DNA from: Pseudactinotalea terrae
GTDB taxonomy: Bacteria > Actinomycetota > Actinomycetes > Actinomycetales > Beutenbergiaceae
Length of the DNA: 64,000 nucleotides
Direction: 5' to 3'
Assembly (NCBI RefSeq): GCF_009733845.1
Contig: NZ_WNXZ01000010.1
Location: forward strand, 1-64,000
The translations under genes were made by a program, and so were the position numbers. The notes under the pieces were generated by a model that saw only the letters and a program-made list of their open reading frames with translations, was not told the DNA's origin and ran no database searches. Shown one piece after another: positions 53,088 through 61,786 of the stretch. Numbering within the stretch: the stretch's first letter is position 1; every line of letters begins with the position of its first letter.

Positions 53088-54049
53088 CCGAGCCCCGCAT
53101 GAGCGAGCCCCGCACTCCCGACCTCGACGCCGACCGCCCGGAGCAGGCCGAGGCCGAGCAGCACACCGACGCCCGTGCCGACCGGATCCTCGCGCGCCGC
53201 CGCTGGCCGCAGCGCCTGCGCGTGGCCGAGATCCACTCGATCTGGCGCCAGCCCGCGGTGATCGCCGCGGCCGCGATCCTCGCCGTCTGGGTGCTGCTCG
53301 CGCTCCTCGCGCCCGTGCTCACCGACGACCCGATCGCGCAGTCGCCGGACCTGTACCAACCGCCGTCGGCCGCGCACTGGTTCGGCACGGACGAGCTCGG
53401 CCGCGACGTGTTCGCCCGCGTCGTGCACGGCGCCCGACTCTCGTTGCCGCTGGCGGTGGTGATCGTCGCGTTCTCGTTGGCGATCGGCGGGCTGGTCGGG
53501 TTGCTCGCGGGTTACCTCGGCCGCGCCGCCGACGAGATCCTCATGCGGCTCACCGACCTCGTGTTCGCCTTCCCGCAGATCATCCTGGCGATGGCGGTCG
53601 CGGCCGCCTTCGGCCCCAGCACCCGGAACGCCGTGATCGCGCTGATCATCGTGTCCTGGCCGATCTACGCGCGCGTGATCCGCAGCGCCGTGCTGAGCAT
53701 CCGCACCTCCGACTTCCTCGCCTCCTCCCGTCTCCTCGGGGTCGGCCCGTGGCAAGCACTCCGCAAGGACGTCATCCCCAACAGCGTGGGTCCCGCCGTC
53801 GTGCTCGCGACCCTCGAGCTCGGCAACGCCGTGCTCATGCTCGCGGCGCTGTCCTTCCTCGGGCTCGGGCCGCGCCCGCCCGCGGCCGAGTGGGGTGCGA
53901 TGATCGCGGCCGGCTCGCGCGACCTGTCGATCTGGTGGGTCAGCGTGTTCCCCGGCCTGGCCATCCTCACGGTGGTGCTCGCCTTCAACATCGTGGGCGA
54001 CGCGCTGCGCGACCGCCTCGACCCCCGCACCGCACGGGGTGTCCGATGA
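53084..54049 (+). CDS. ABC transporter permease, DppC-like
   Basis: 321-residue partner permease. The DppC hallmarks are HWFGTDELGRDVFARVVHGA near 98 and the EAA-type loop SDFLASSRLLGVGPWQALRK near 205. An acidic hydrophilic N-terminal tail (about 1-60) precedes the first helix. ATG overlaps the DppB-like stop (ATGA). Confidence 0.94.
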   Translation: MTEPRMSEPRTPDLDADRPEQAEAEQHTDARADRILARRRWPQRLRVAEIHSIWRQPAVIAAAAILAVWVLLALLAPVLTDDPIAQSPDLYQPPSAAHWFGTDELGRDVFARVVHGARLSLPLAVVIVAFSLAIGGLVGLLAGYLGRAADEILMRLTDLVFAFPQIILAMAVAAAFGPSTRNAVIALIIVSWPIYARVIRSAVLSIRTSDFLASSRLLGVGPWQALRKDVIPNSVGPAVVLATLELGNAVLMLAALSFLGLGPRPPAAEWGAMIAAGSRDLSIWWVSVFPGLAILTVVLAFNIVGDALRDRLDPRTARGVR

Positions 54050-54864
54050 GTCAGATCCTGAGCATCGAGAACCTCGCTGTCACGCTGCAGGGCGACCAGC
54101 GGGTCATCGAGGACATCTCGCTCGAGGTGCCCGAGGGCGAGATCGTCGGCATCGCGGGCGAGAGCGGCTCCGGCAAGTCGCTCACGGCGGCCGCCCTGCT
54201 CGGCCTGCTGCCCGACCGCTCGCAGACGAGCGGGCACGCCTGGTGGCGCGGCGGCGCAGAGCCGCGCGACCTGCTGACCCTCGACCAGCGCTCCTGGAAC
54301 CGGGTGCGCGGCCGCGAGATCGCCATGGTGTTCCAGGACGCGACCGCGGCGCTGCACCCGATGCTCACGGTCGGCACCCAGATCACCGAGCACATGCGCG
54401 TGCACCTGCAGCTCTCGCGCCGAGATGCCCGACGGCGAGCCGTCGAGCTGCTCGACCGGGTGCGGATCCCGGATCCCGAGGCTTCCCTGCGCAGCTACCC
54501 GCACCAGTTCTCGGGAGGCATGCGGCAGCGCGTCGCGATCGCCGCGGCGCTCGCGTGCCAGCCCCGGCTGCTGATCGCCGACGAGCCCACCACGGCTCTC
54601 GACGTCACCGTGCAGGCCGGCATCCTGCGGCTGCTGGAGGAGCTCCGCGCGGAGACCGGGCTCTCGGTGCTGTTCATCACGCACGACCTGGCGGTACTCG
54701 CCGCGCTCACCACGCAGGCGTACGTGTTCCGCGAGGGCCGCGTCATCGAGAGCGGCGCCACCGAGGAGCTCCTGTTCCACCCCCGGCACGAGTACACGAA
54801 GACCCTCGTCGCGGCGCGCCCGCAGGCCGACGACTGGGACGAGCCCGAACAGGTCGCACGATGA
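54046..54864 (+). CDS. ABC transporter ATPase, DppD-like
   Basis: 272-residue ATPase. Walker A GESGSGKS (about 39-46), Q-loop in MVFQDATAALHPM, signature FSGGMRQRV, Walker B LLIADEPTTALD and H-loop THD are all intact. It lacks the C-terminal oligopeptide-family extension with cysteines seen in many DppD proteins. Overlaps both neighbours by ATGA. Confidence 0.94.
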   Translation: MSQILSIENLAVTLQGDQRVIEDISLEVPEGEIVGIAGESGSGKSLTAAALLGLLPDRSQTSGHAWWRGGAEPRDLLTLDQRSWNRVRGREIAMVFQDATAALHPMLTVGTQITEHMRVHLQLSRRDARRRAVELLDRVRIPDPEASLRSYPHQFSGGMRQRVAIAAALACQPRLLIADEPTTALDVTVQAGILRLLEELRAETGLSVLFITHDLAVLAALTTQAYVFREGRVIESGATEELLFHPRHEYTKTLVAARPQADDWDEPEQVAR

Positions 54865-55634
54865 GCGCGCTGCAGGTGCTCGACGCGCATGTCACCTACC
54901 GCTCGCGTGGCCGCGGCATCGTGCACGCCGTGGCAGGGGTGGACCTCGAGGTGGGCCGTGGCGAGATCGTCGGGCTCGTGGGTGAGTCCGGGAGCGGCAA
55001 GTCCTCGCTCGCCCGCGCCGTCGTCGGCCTCGAGCGCCTCGCCGGCGGGCAGATCCTTCTCGACGGCGAACCGGTCCAGCCGGTCGGCTGGCGCACCCGG
55101 ACGGACGTTCGCACCCAGATGGTGTTCCAGAGCCCGTACGCCTCGCTCAACCCACGCCGCACCGTGGGCGCCCAGCTTCGCGACGGCGTCCCCTCCCACG
55201 TCCAGGACCCCGCGGCCGAGGTCGCCGACCTGCTCGAGCGCGTCGGCATGCCCGCGAGCGCGGCCGGCCGCTACCCGCACCAGTTCTCCGGCGGGCAGCG
55301 GCAGCGCATCGCGATCGCGCGCGCGCTCGCGCCGCGCCCCGAGATCCTCGTCGCCGACGAGCCGGTCACCGCGCTCGACGCCTCTGCCCAGGCCCAGGTG
55401 GTGGCGCTGCTGGGCTCGCTGGTGCGCGATCTGGACGTCGGGATGCTGTTCATCTCCCACGACCTGGCCCTGGTGCGGCACATCGCGCACCGGGTCGGCG
55501 TCATGTACCAGGGCGAGCTCGTGGAGCAGGGCGAGACCGAACGGGTCTGGCGCGAGCCGGAGCACCCCTACACCCGCGAGCTGATCGACGCCGTGCCCCG
55601 GCTCGGCGCAGCCCGCCGTGGTGAGGGCTCATGA
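54861..55634 (+). CDS. ABC transporter ATPase, DppF-like
   Basis: 257-residue ATPase with Walker A GESGSGKSS, the Q-loop MVFQSPYASLNPRRTV, signature FSGGQRQRI, Walker B ILVADEPVTALD and H-loop SHD. The ASLNPR motif is typical of DppF. It completes the SBP-BCDF importer; the next gene starts 70 nt downstream. Confidence 0.94.
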   Translation: MSALQVLDAHVTYRSRGRGIVHAVAGVDLEVGRGEIVGLVGESGSGKSSLARAVVGLERLAGGQILLDGEPVQPVGWRTRTDVRTQMVFQSPYASLNPRRTVGAQLRDGVPSHVQDPAAEVADLLERVGMPASAAGRYPHQFSGGQRQRIAIARALAPRPEILVADEPVTALDASAQAQVVALLGSLVRDLDVGMLFISHDLALVRHIAHRVGVMYQGELVEQGETERVWREPEHPYTRELIDAVPRLGAARRGEGS

Positions 55635-55704
55635 GCTGCCCCGCAACAGCCCGGAGGGCGGGCGGAGCAGGCCCACAGACCGCACGCAGGAGGAACCCTG
55701 ATCG

Positions 55705-56961
55705 ATGGAGCGAGACATGAGTAGCGCTGGATACGTGCTGGCCGGCTGCCGGCTCTGGGACGGCACCGCGGCGGCGACGGCGGACGACCAGGCGCTGTGG
55801 GTCGGCCCCGACGGCCGGGTCAGAGCGGTCGGCGACGCCCAGCAGGTGCTCGACGACGCACGCGCTGACGAGGCGCGCGTGATCGACCTGGGCGGCGCCG
55901 TCGTCGTGCCCGGACTGATCAACATGCACGTGCACCTCAGCCTCGCGCTTCCCGGCCCGATGGAGGCGGCGGTGCAGGGGCAGAACCTCGCCGAGCTCGC
56001 GCTGCACATGGCCGGCAACGGACGCGGCACGCTGCGCAGCGGCATCACCACCGCGCGGCTCGTGGGTGAGGCGCGCGGCGCCGACATGGCGCTGCGCAAG
56101 GCGATCCGCAACGGCTTCGTGGACGGCCCGCGCATCTACACGGCCGGCCAGGCGCTGTGCTGCACGGGCGGCCACGGCCACGGCGCCGACGCCCAGGAGG
56201 CCGACGGCGCCGACGGCTTCCGCCGTGCCACCCGCGAGCAGCTGCGTGCTGGCGCCGACCTCATCAAGGTCTGCATCTCCGGCGGCATCGCGGGCGAGCA
56301 CGAGGCGATCGACACCCCGCAGCTGACCGACGACGAGATGACCGCCGTCCTGGAGACCGCGCACGACTGGGGCCGCAAGGTCACCGCACACGCCGGCCCG
56401 ACGCCGGTGATCCAACGCGCGATCGATCTCGGCCTGGACTGCGTGGAGCACGGGTACGAGCTCACCCGCGAGCTGACCGACACGATGGCCGCGCGCGGCG
56501 TCAGCTACGTGCCGACCATCACGGTGAGCCGCTGCGAGGACTTCTTCCGCGCCAACGGCATCCCCGAGTGGATGATCGAGCGCGCGCTGGGAGCCGGCCC
56601 CCGCCACTGGGAGTCGCTGCAGAACGCGATCGCCTCCGGCGTCGAGATCCTCATGGGCTCCGACATGCCGCCGCACGCGGACTACGACGAGACCACCGCC
56701 ACGGTCCGCGAGATGGAGTTCATGGCCGAGGCGGGGATGTCGCCGCGCGAGGTCATGGTCTCGGCCACCTCGGCCGCGGCCGGGTGGCTGAAGGCCGGTG
56801 ACCAGGTCGGCGCGCTCGCGCCCGGCGCGTTCGCGGACCTGCTGGTGCTCGACGGCGACCCGCTCGCCGACATCTCGGCGCTCCGTGGTCTTCATGCGGT
56901 CGTGCAGGGCGGCCGCGCCGTCCGTGACGACCGTGGTCTCGTGGCCGGGGCACGAGCATGA
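55705..56961 (+). CDS. Amidohydrolase family protein (imidazolonepropionase/Xaa-Pro dipeptidase-like)
   Basis: 418-residue metal-dependent hydrolase. The first metal motif is NMHVHLSLALPGP (HxH), then KVCISGGI with the bridging Lys near 190, His in VTAHAGPT and EHGYELT, and the catalytic Asp in LMGSDMPPHADYD. The composite barrel N- and C-terminal parts (DGDPLADISALRG) are complete. Such enzymes cleave cyclic amides or dipeptides such as iminodipeptides. It follows the importer by 70 nt, so it likely acts on the imported compound. A second ATG (MSSAGYV) lies four codons in. Confidence 0.92.
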   Translation: MERDMSSAGYVLAGCRLWDGTAAATADDQALWVGPDGRVRAVGDAQQVLDDARADEARVIDLGGAVVVPGLINMHVHLSLALPGPMEAAVQGQNLAELALHMAGNGRGTLRSGITTARLVGEARGADMALRKAIRNGFVDGPRIYTAGQALCCTGGHGHGADAQEADGADGFRRATREQLRAGADLIKVCISGGIAGEHEAIDTPQLTDDEMTAVLETAHDWGRKVTAHAGPTPVIQRAIDLGLDCVEHGYELTRELTDTMAARGVSYVPTITVSRCEDFFRANGIPEWMIERALGAGPRHWESLQNAIASGVEILMGSDMPPHADYDETTATVREMEFMAEAGMSPREVMVSATSAAAGWLKAGDQVGALAPGAFADLLVLDGDPLADISALRGLHAVVQGGRAVRDDRGLVAGARA

Positions 56962-57275
56962 GCAGGGAGACCCGGCTGCACGACCTGAGGGTCGTCGTCG
57001 ACCGCATCGAGGGTCGGTCGGTGTGCGGCATGGCGGTCGGCGACTCGTTCGACGTCACCTGCTCCAGCCGGATCAGCATCCCCGAGGGCAAGCACGTGTG
57101 CCTGTACGCGCTGTCGGCGGTGCTGCCGCTGCTGCCTGCGATGCAGCGCAGCCTCGACGACGGCGACTGGCTCGCCCACGAGAACGAGGTCGCCTGCCCC
57201 GACCCGCACGAGCGGCTGATCATGCGGATCGAGCGCACCGGGATGTCGACGATGCCGATGGAGGACCTCACATGA
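56958..57275 (+). CDS. TIGR04076-like small protein
   Basis: 105-residue protein. It resembles the TIGR04076 group: DRIEGRSVCGMAVGDSFDV (conserved Cys) followed by GKHVCLYALSAVLPLLPAM and a final PDPHERLIMRIER. No biochemical role is established for the family; two Cys residues could bind metal or iron-sulfur, which is inference. It overlaps the amidohydrolase and the LLM gene by ATGA. Confidence 0.72.
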   Translation: MSRETRLHDLRVVVDRIEGRSVCGMAVGDSFDVTCSSRISIPEGKHVCLYALSAVLPLLPAMQRSLDDGDWLAHENEVACPDPHERLIMRIERTGMSTMPMEDLT

Positions 57276-58312
57276 GCACCCGCGCGAGCCACCCGCACGT
57301 CAGCGTCGCGCTGCAATCGGTGTGGAGCCCCAGCGAGTACGGCGCGCTCGGCGCGCTCGTCGAGGGGCTCGGCTTCGACGGCCTCTCGGTCTATGGCGAC
57401 CTCGGCTTCCAGCCGCCGATCCCGGCGCTGCTGGCCGCAGCCCGCACCACCGCCCGGATCACGCTCGGGCCGGCGTGCCTCAACCCCTACCTCACGCACC
57501 CGGTCGAGATCGCCGGGCAGGTCGCGGCGCTCGACGAGGCCTCCGGCGGCCGCGCCTACCTCGGGCTGGCCCGGGGGTCGTGGCTGCAGCAGGTCGGCGT
57601 GGAGCAGCCCCGGCCGCTCGCCCACCTGGAGGACACCATCGAGGTGGTGCGCCGGCTGCTGGCCGGTGACGTCAGCGGCTACCACGGGCGCGCGTTCACG
57701 CTCGAGCCGGGCATGAAGCTCCAGTACGAGCCGCTGCGCCCCGAGGTGGACGTGCTGCTCGGGGTGTGGGGGCCGCGCGGCGCCGAGCTGGCGGGCCGGC
57801 TCGCCCAGGAGGTCAAGCTGGGCGGCAGCGCGAACCCGGACATGGTGCGCCTGATGCGCCAGCGTCTCGACGACTCCTCGATCGCCGCCGGGCGCGGCGC
57901 CGGCACGGTGCGGGTGGCGGCCGGTGCGGTGACCGTGGTCGATCGCGACGGCGACCGCGCACGCCGGCTCGCGCGCCGCGAGGTCGCGATGTACGTGGAC
58001 GTGGTGGGCCAGCTCGACGAGACCGTCACGGTCGACCCCGAGCTGCAGGCCCGGCTGGGTGAGCTGATCCGCGAGGGCCGGCTCGACGACGCGGGCGCGT
58101 TGCTGCCCGCCGACCTGCTGCGCCGGTTCTGCCTCGCCGGCACCCCGGCGGAGGTGGCCGAGCAGACGATCGAGCTGTTCCGCTCGGGCGCCGACCGAGT
58201 GGAGTACGGGACCCCGCACGGCGTGGCGTCGGGTGCCGAGGGCATCCGGCTGCTCGGGGAGCAGGTGCTGCCCGAGGTCCGCAGGGCGATGGAACGGGAG
58301 CGTGCGTCATGA
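57272..58312 (+). CDS. LLM-class flavin-dependent oxidoreductase (luciferase-like)
   Basis: 346-residue TIM-barrel protein of the bacterial luciferase-like family, using FMN or F420. SLAR-type features are the start VSVALQSVWSPSEYGALGAL, TLGPACLNPYLTHPVEIAGQ near 65, the RAYLGLARGSWLQQ segment near 92 and VDVLLGVWGPRGAELAGRLA near 150. The set most resembles F420-dependent methylene-tetrahydromethanopterin reductase-like proteins, which occur widely in actinobacteria. Overlaps both neighbours by ATGA. It probably oxidises or reduces the amidohydrolase product or substrate. Confidence 0.88.
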   Translation: MSTRASHPHVSVALQSVWSPSEYGALGALVEGLGFDGLSVYGDLGFQPPIPALLAAARTTARITLGPACLNPYLTHPVEIAGQVAALDEASGGRAYLGLARGSWLQQVGVEQPRPLAHLEDTIEVVRRLLAGDVSGYHGRAFTLEPGMKLQYEPLRPEVDVLLGVWGPRGAELAGRLAQEVKLGGSANPDMVRLMRQRLDDSSIAAGRGAGTVRVAAGAVTVVDRDGDRARRLARREVAMYVDVVGQLDETVTVDPELQARLGELIREGRLDDAGALLPADLLRRFCLAGTPAEVAEQTIELFRSGADRVEYGTPHGVASGAEGIRLLGEQVLPEVRRAMERERAS

Positions 58313-59955
58313 GGCGGCTCGGCTCCGCCGGCATGCCGGCCACCGAGGTCGCGGACATCTACCTCCAGGCCCGCTCCGGGGTGGATCCCGAGGCCGCGGC
58401 CGCGATCGGCCTGGAGGTCGAGAGCCGGCTCCCCACCTTCTCGCCCGAGGCGTACGACCGCCGGCACTCGGCCGACAAGGCAGCGCTGTACGCGCTGCAG
58501 GGCTCGCCGGGGTTGCTTGCCGCGGTGATGCGCGAACGCCTCGAGTCCGAGGTCGAGCTCGACCGGGTCGGGTTCACGCGCCGGCTGCTCGCGCCGCTGG
58601 CCACTCCCGTGCACCAGATCCGGCAGATCTTCGACGACCTGCCCACCGGCACCGTCGCCGAGCGGATGCAGGTGCGAGCGCATCTGGCCGCCGTGCCGAA
58701 CGCGCTCGCCGAGCTCCAGCGCACGCTCGCGGCCGAGACCGAGCGCGGCAACGTGGTCGCGCAGCGCCAGGTGCGCGTGGTGGCCGAGCAGGTCGAGCGC
58801 TGGCTCGCGGATGGCCTCTTCACCGGGTTGCTCGACGGCGAGGCGAGCCGCGAGACCGATGCCGCCCGCTCCGCCTTCGGGCGGTTCGCGACGTTCCTGC
58901 GCGCATGGGTGCTGCCGACCGCGCCGATCGTCGACGGCGTGGGCCGGGAGGTCTACCAGGTCACCGCGGGCGCGTTCCTGGGTGAGCAGGTGGACCTCGA
59001 CGCGCTGTACTCCTACGGCTGGGACCTCATCGCCGAGCTGCAGCAGCAGGCGCGCGAGGTCGCGACCGAGATCGTCGGCAACCCCGACGTGGCCGCCGCG
59101 GTCGCGCACCTCGACGCCGAACCCGCCGGTCGGGTGGCCGTGGGCGAGCCGCTCCTGCGGTGGCTGCAGCAGCGCATCGACGCCGCTACCGAGATCGCGC
59201 ACGAGCGCGTGGCGGCGATCCCCGACCGGACCCGCGCCGTCGAGGCCAAGCTCGTAACCGCGCTGTCCGGTGTCATGTACTACAACCCGCCCGACCCCGG
59301 GCTCACCCGACCCGGGCGGGTGTGGTGGACCGTGCCCGAGGGGACCACCGCCGTGGCCACCTGGCGGGAGGTCAGCACCGTTCACCACGAGGGCGTGCCG
59401 GGCCACCACCTGCAGCACGCGATCTCGCACGAGCTCGCGGGCCTGCACCCGTGGCAGCGGTACCTGTGCCACGTGCACGGCTACGCCGAGGGCTGGGCGC
59501 ACTACTCGGAGGCACTCGCTGACGAGGTGGGGTTGATCCGCACGCCCGGGGAGCGGCTCGGCCTGGTGTTCGCGCGGTTGTGGCGGGCGTGCCGGATCGT
59601 CATCGATCTCGGCCTGCACCTCGACCTGCCGATCCCTGCGGGGGCGCCAGGCCCGTGCGGCGACGCCTCCCGCTGGAGCCCCGAGCTCGGGGCCCAGGTG
59701 CTGCACGAGATCGCTCAGGTCGACCCGCAGACGGCGCGGTTCGAGGTGGACCGCTACCTCGGCTGGCCCGGGCAGGCGCTCGCGTTCGCGGTCGGCGCCA
59801 AGCTGTGGCGCGACGCCCGCCTCGAGGCCGAGCAGCGGGAGGACTCCGCGTTCGACCTGCGCACCTTCCACACCCGCGCGCTCAGCCTCGGCCCCATGGG
59901 GCTCGGTCCGCTCCGGGATGCCCTGCGAACCACCCGCGAAGGAGTGCCCGCATGA
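58309..59955 (+). CDS. DUF885 family metallopeptidase
   Basis: 548-residue predicted zinc peptidase. The metal motif HEGVPGHHLQ (about 364-373) and the downstream HGYAEGWAHYSE Glu are the DUF885 signature, and FEVDRYLGWPGQALAFAVG closes the fold. No signal peptide is seen, so it works in the cytoplasm. Members of this family are reported or predicted carboxypeptidases. It lies in the import operon, overlapping neighbours by ATGA. Confidence 0.9.
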   Translation: MRRLGSAGMPATEVADIYLQARSGVDPEAAAAIGLEVESRLPTFSPEAYDRRHSADKAALYALQGSPGLLAAVMRERLESEVELDRVGFTRRLLAPLATPVHQIRQIFDDLPTGTVAERMQVRAHLAAVPNALAELQRTLAAETERGNVVAQRQVRVVAEQVERWLADGLFTGLLDGEASRETDAARSAFGRFATFLRAWVLPTAPIVDGVGREVYQVTAGAFLGEQVDLDALYSYGWDLIAELQQQAREVATEIVGNPDVAAAVAHLDAEPAGRVAVGEPLLRWLQQRIDAATEIAHERVAAIPDRTRAVEAKLVTALSGVMYYNPPDPGLTRPGRVWWTVPEGTTAVATWREVSTVHHEGVPGHHLQHAISHELAGLHPWQRYLCHVHGYAEGWAHYSEALADEVGLIRTPGERLGLVFARLWRACRIVIDLGLHLDLPIPAGAPGPCGDASRWSPELGAQVLHEIAQVDPQTARFEVDRYLGWPGQALAFAVGAKLWRDARLEAEQREDSAFDLRTFHTRALSLGPMGLGPLRDALRTTREGVPA

Positions 59956-60359
59956 CCGACGACCCCACCGCCGTCCTGCCCGACCCCGCCCTCGACGAGG
60001 TGGCGGGCACGCTCCGCGCGCTCTACCGCGAGCTCGGCAACCGCCCGGCGTTCGATGCGTTCCTCCACCCCGACATCACGATCTGGGAGAGCGACGCCCC
60101 CGACCTGTTCACCCTCGCGGGGCTCGACGCGCTCCGCGACGAACGTGCCGCTGCGGGCTCGAGCGGGCCCACACCCGCGTGGGTGCGCCCCGAGCAGATC
60201 CGCGTGGACCGGTGGGAGGACTCGGCGGTCGCGCGGTTCGTGCTCCGCGCCCACCACGAGGGCGGCACCGACGAGACGTACCGGGTCACCGACGTGCTGC
60301 GACGCGACCAGAGCGGCTGGCGCATCGTCCACCACCACGCGGAGCGCTGGCCGAGCTAG
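59952..60359 (+). CDS. SnoaL-like/DUF4440 family protein
   Basis: 135-residue protein with the NTF2-like cone fold expected from LRALYRELGNRPAFDAFLHP, WRIVHHHAERW at the C-terminus and acidic residues between. Such domains bind small molecules or act as isomerases/cyclases. It is the last gene of the import operon, starting in the DUF885 stop. Confidence 0.82.
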   Translation: MTDDPTAVLPDPALDEVAGTLRALYRELGNRPAFDAFLHPDITIWESDAPDLFTLAGLDALRDERAAAGSSGPTPAWVRPEQIRVDRWEDSAVARFVLRAHHEGGTDETYRVTDVLRRDQSGWRIVHHHAERWPS

Positions 60360-60380
60360 GCGGGCGGTCGGGACCGGCTG

Positions 60381-60548
60381 TCAGGAGATGCCGCCCTGGA
60401 AGGTGCGGCCCTGCTGCTCCTGCCGGGGGTGCACCTTGCCCTGCTGGGTGTAGCGGTCGCTCTCGGCCTGGTCGGGCATCGCGAGCAGGTTGACGAGTTC
60501 GCGGATCTTGAGCCAGATCCGCTTGGCGAGCTTCGGCCTGTCGCTCAT
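60381..60548 (-). CDS. Small protein of 55 residues (unrecognised)
   Basis: Starts MSDRPKLAKRIWLKIRELVN and ends in a Gln-rich tail. A strong ribosome site GGGGAGG stands 4 nt before the ATG, and the frame has the GC3 bias of its neighbours. It follows another small gene (60561-60725) on the same strand by 12 nt, so the two form an operon. The N-terminal half could form an amphipathic basic helix; I cannot assign a function. Confidence 0.62.
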   Translation of the reverse strand: MSDRPKLAKRIWLKIRELVNLLAMPDQAESDRYTQQGKVHPRQEQQGRTFQGGIS

Positions 60549-60560
60549 GGTGCCTCCCCT

Positions 60561-60725
60561 TCAGGTGGTGACGTCGCGGTGCATCCACAACGTCGGGTCC
60601 TTGCTCGTGACCCGGTCACGCGTGCCGCCACGCCAAGCGAGGAGGCGCGAGAGCCAGCGGCTCTCGGGTCCGGCCGGCGCGCTCGCCGCAACGGTGCTGC
60701 TGGGCTCGTCCTTGACCTTCTCCAT
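60561..60725 (-). CDS. Small protein of 54 residues (unrecognised), apparently leaderless
   Basis: Starts MEKVKDEPSSTVAASAPAGP and continues with a basic WLSRLLAWRGGTRDR segment. It has no ribosome-binding site, but a good promoter places transcription start at or near the ATG. Same strand and operon as 60381-60548. Confidence 0.58.
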   Translation of the reverse strand: MEKVKDEPSSTVAASAPAGPESRWLSRLLAWRGGTRDRVTSKDPTLWMHRDVTT

Positions 60726-60730
60726 ACGTC

Positions 60731-60759
60731 AGTATGACCCGCCAGAGGGGATCTGTCAG
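60731..60759 (-). promoter_or_regulatory. Promoter of the two small genes (leaderless type)
   Basis: On the minus strand, CTGACA (60754-60759) and CATACT (60731-60736) are spaced by 17 nt; the ATG at 60725 begins 5 nt after the -10, so the transcript would start at the start codon. It lies in the 47-bp gap after the ArsR stop. Confidence 0.6.
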
Positions 60760-60772
60760 CGGATCGATCAGG

Positions 60773-61120
60773 TCAGCCGGCACCCGAGGCGTCCGCACGC
60801 CGCTCCCGACGGCCTCGTGCGAGCTCGGTCCCCAGGGCGTCCAGACGCTGCGACCAGCCGGCGCGGAGCTGATCGAGATAGGTCTGCACCTCGGTGAGCC
60901 CGCCGGGGTCGAGGCTGTAGAGCCGCCGGGTGCCCTCGGGGCGCACGGTGGCGAACCCGTTCTCGCGCAGCACCCGCAGGTGCTGGCTCGCAGCCGGCTG
61001 GCTGATGCCGAACTCGGCGCCGACGACGTCGGCGACCTCCCCGGACGCCACCTCGCCCGAGGCGAGCAGCTCCAGGATCCGACGGCGAACCGGGTCGCCG
61101 AGGACGTCGAACGCGTGCAT
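60773..61120 (-). CDS. ArsR-family transcriptional regulator
   Basis: 115-residue winged-helix regulator. HTH region: ILELLASGEVASGEVADVVG and ISQPAASQHLRVLRENGFAT; no metal-binding CxC pair is present, so it is the small-molecule type often paired with SRPBCC proteins. It starts in the SRPBCC stop (TGATG), with both under one promoter. Confidence 0.92.
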   Translation of the reverse strand: MHAFDVLGDPVRRRILELLASGEVASGEVADVVGAEFGISQPAASQHLRVLRENGFATVRPEGTRRLYSLDPGGLTEVQTYLDQLRAGWSQRLDALGTELARGRRERRADASGAG

Positions 61121-61779
61121 CAGCCTGACTGCTCGCCGGAACCGGCCTGAGCCGCCTCCTCGGGCACGACCGTGTAGAAGGTGACGCACGCATCCGCACG
61201 CAGCCGAGCCTCGCCGTCGTCAGCTCCTCCGGCCGTGTCGGCGACATACCAGGCCTGCCCGCACGAGCTCACGTACTCGATGCCCTCGGGGGACAGGCTC
61301 CACGCCTGTGCGGCCTCCGGGTCCACGCTCGCACCGCTGGCGAGGTGCAGGCCGAGGCCGTGGAGGCCGAGGTCCCAGCCGATCCCCACCGCGCCTGGTC
61401 CGAACTGGCGCCAGTGGTCGTTGTCGGTGGCGACGGTGTGGGCGAGGCGCACGGCGGTGGCATCGTCGCCGTCGGCATCCAGCGACACGGTGATCCAGCT
61501 CGTGAAGCCGCCGAACTCCCACGTGGAGGAGAACGAGCGCGGCGCGTCGCAGTCCGTGATCGTGCCGCCGGCGTTGCCCTCGAGCTGGTAGCGGCCGCCG
61601 AGCCTGAGGTCGCCGGAGACCGGCAGGAACCAGCGGGGCAGGCGTTCGGGGTTGGTGAGGGCGTCCCACACGTCGGCGATCTCGCCGGGGTAGGTGCGCA
61701 GGAGCTCGACGACGGCGATGTCCTCGCCCTCGCGGGCCCCGTAGGTGACAGCGTGCTCGGGGATCTCAGGTGTGCTCAT
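61120..61779 (-). CDS. SRPBCC/AHSA1-type ligand-binding protein
   Basis: 219-residue protein with a helix-grip fold: VVELLRTYPGEIADVWDALT then PERLPRWFLPVSGDLRLGGR and WDLGLHGLGLHLA. AHSA1-like domains next to ArsR genes are thought to bind hydrophobic ligands. The ATG giving MSTPEIPEHAVTYG follows a near-leaderless promoter. It is translationally coupled to the ArsR gene. Confidence 0.9.
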   Translation of the reverse strand: MSTPEIPEHAVTYGAREGEDIAVVELLRTYPGEIADVWDALTNPERLPRWFLPVSGDLRLGGRYQLEGNAGGTITDCDAPRSFSSTWEFGGFTSWITVSLDADGDDATAVRLAHTVATDNDHWRQFGPGAVGIGWDLGLHGLGLHLASGASVDPEAAQAWSLSPEGIEYVSSCGQAWYVADTAGGADDGEARLRADACVTFYTVVPEEAAQAGSGEQSG

Positions 61780-61786
61780 GACCGCG

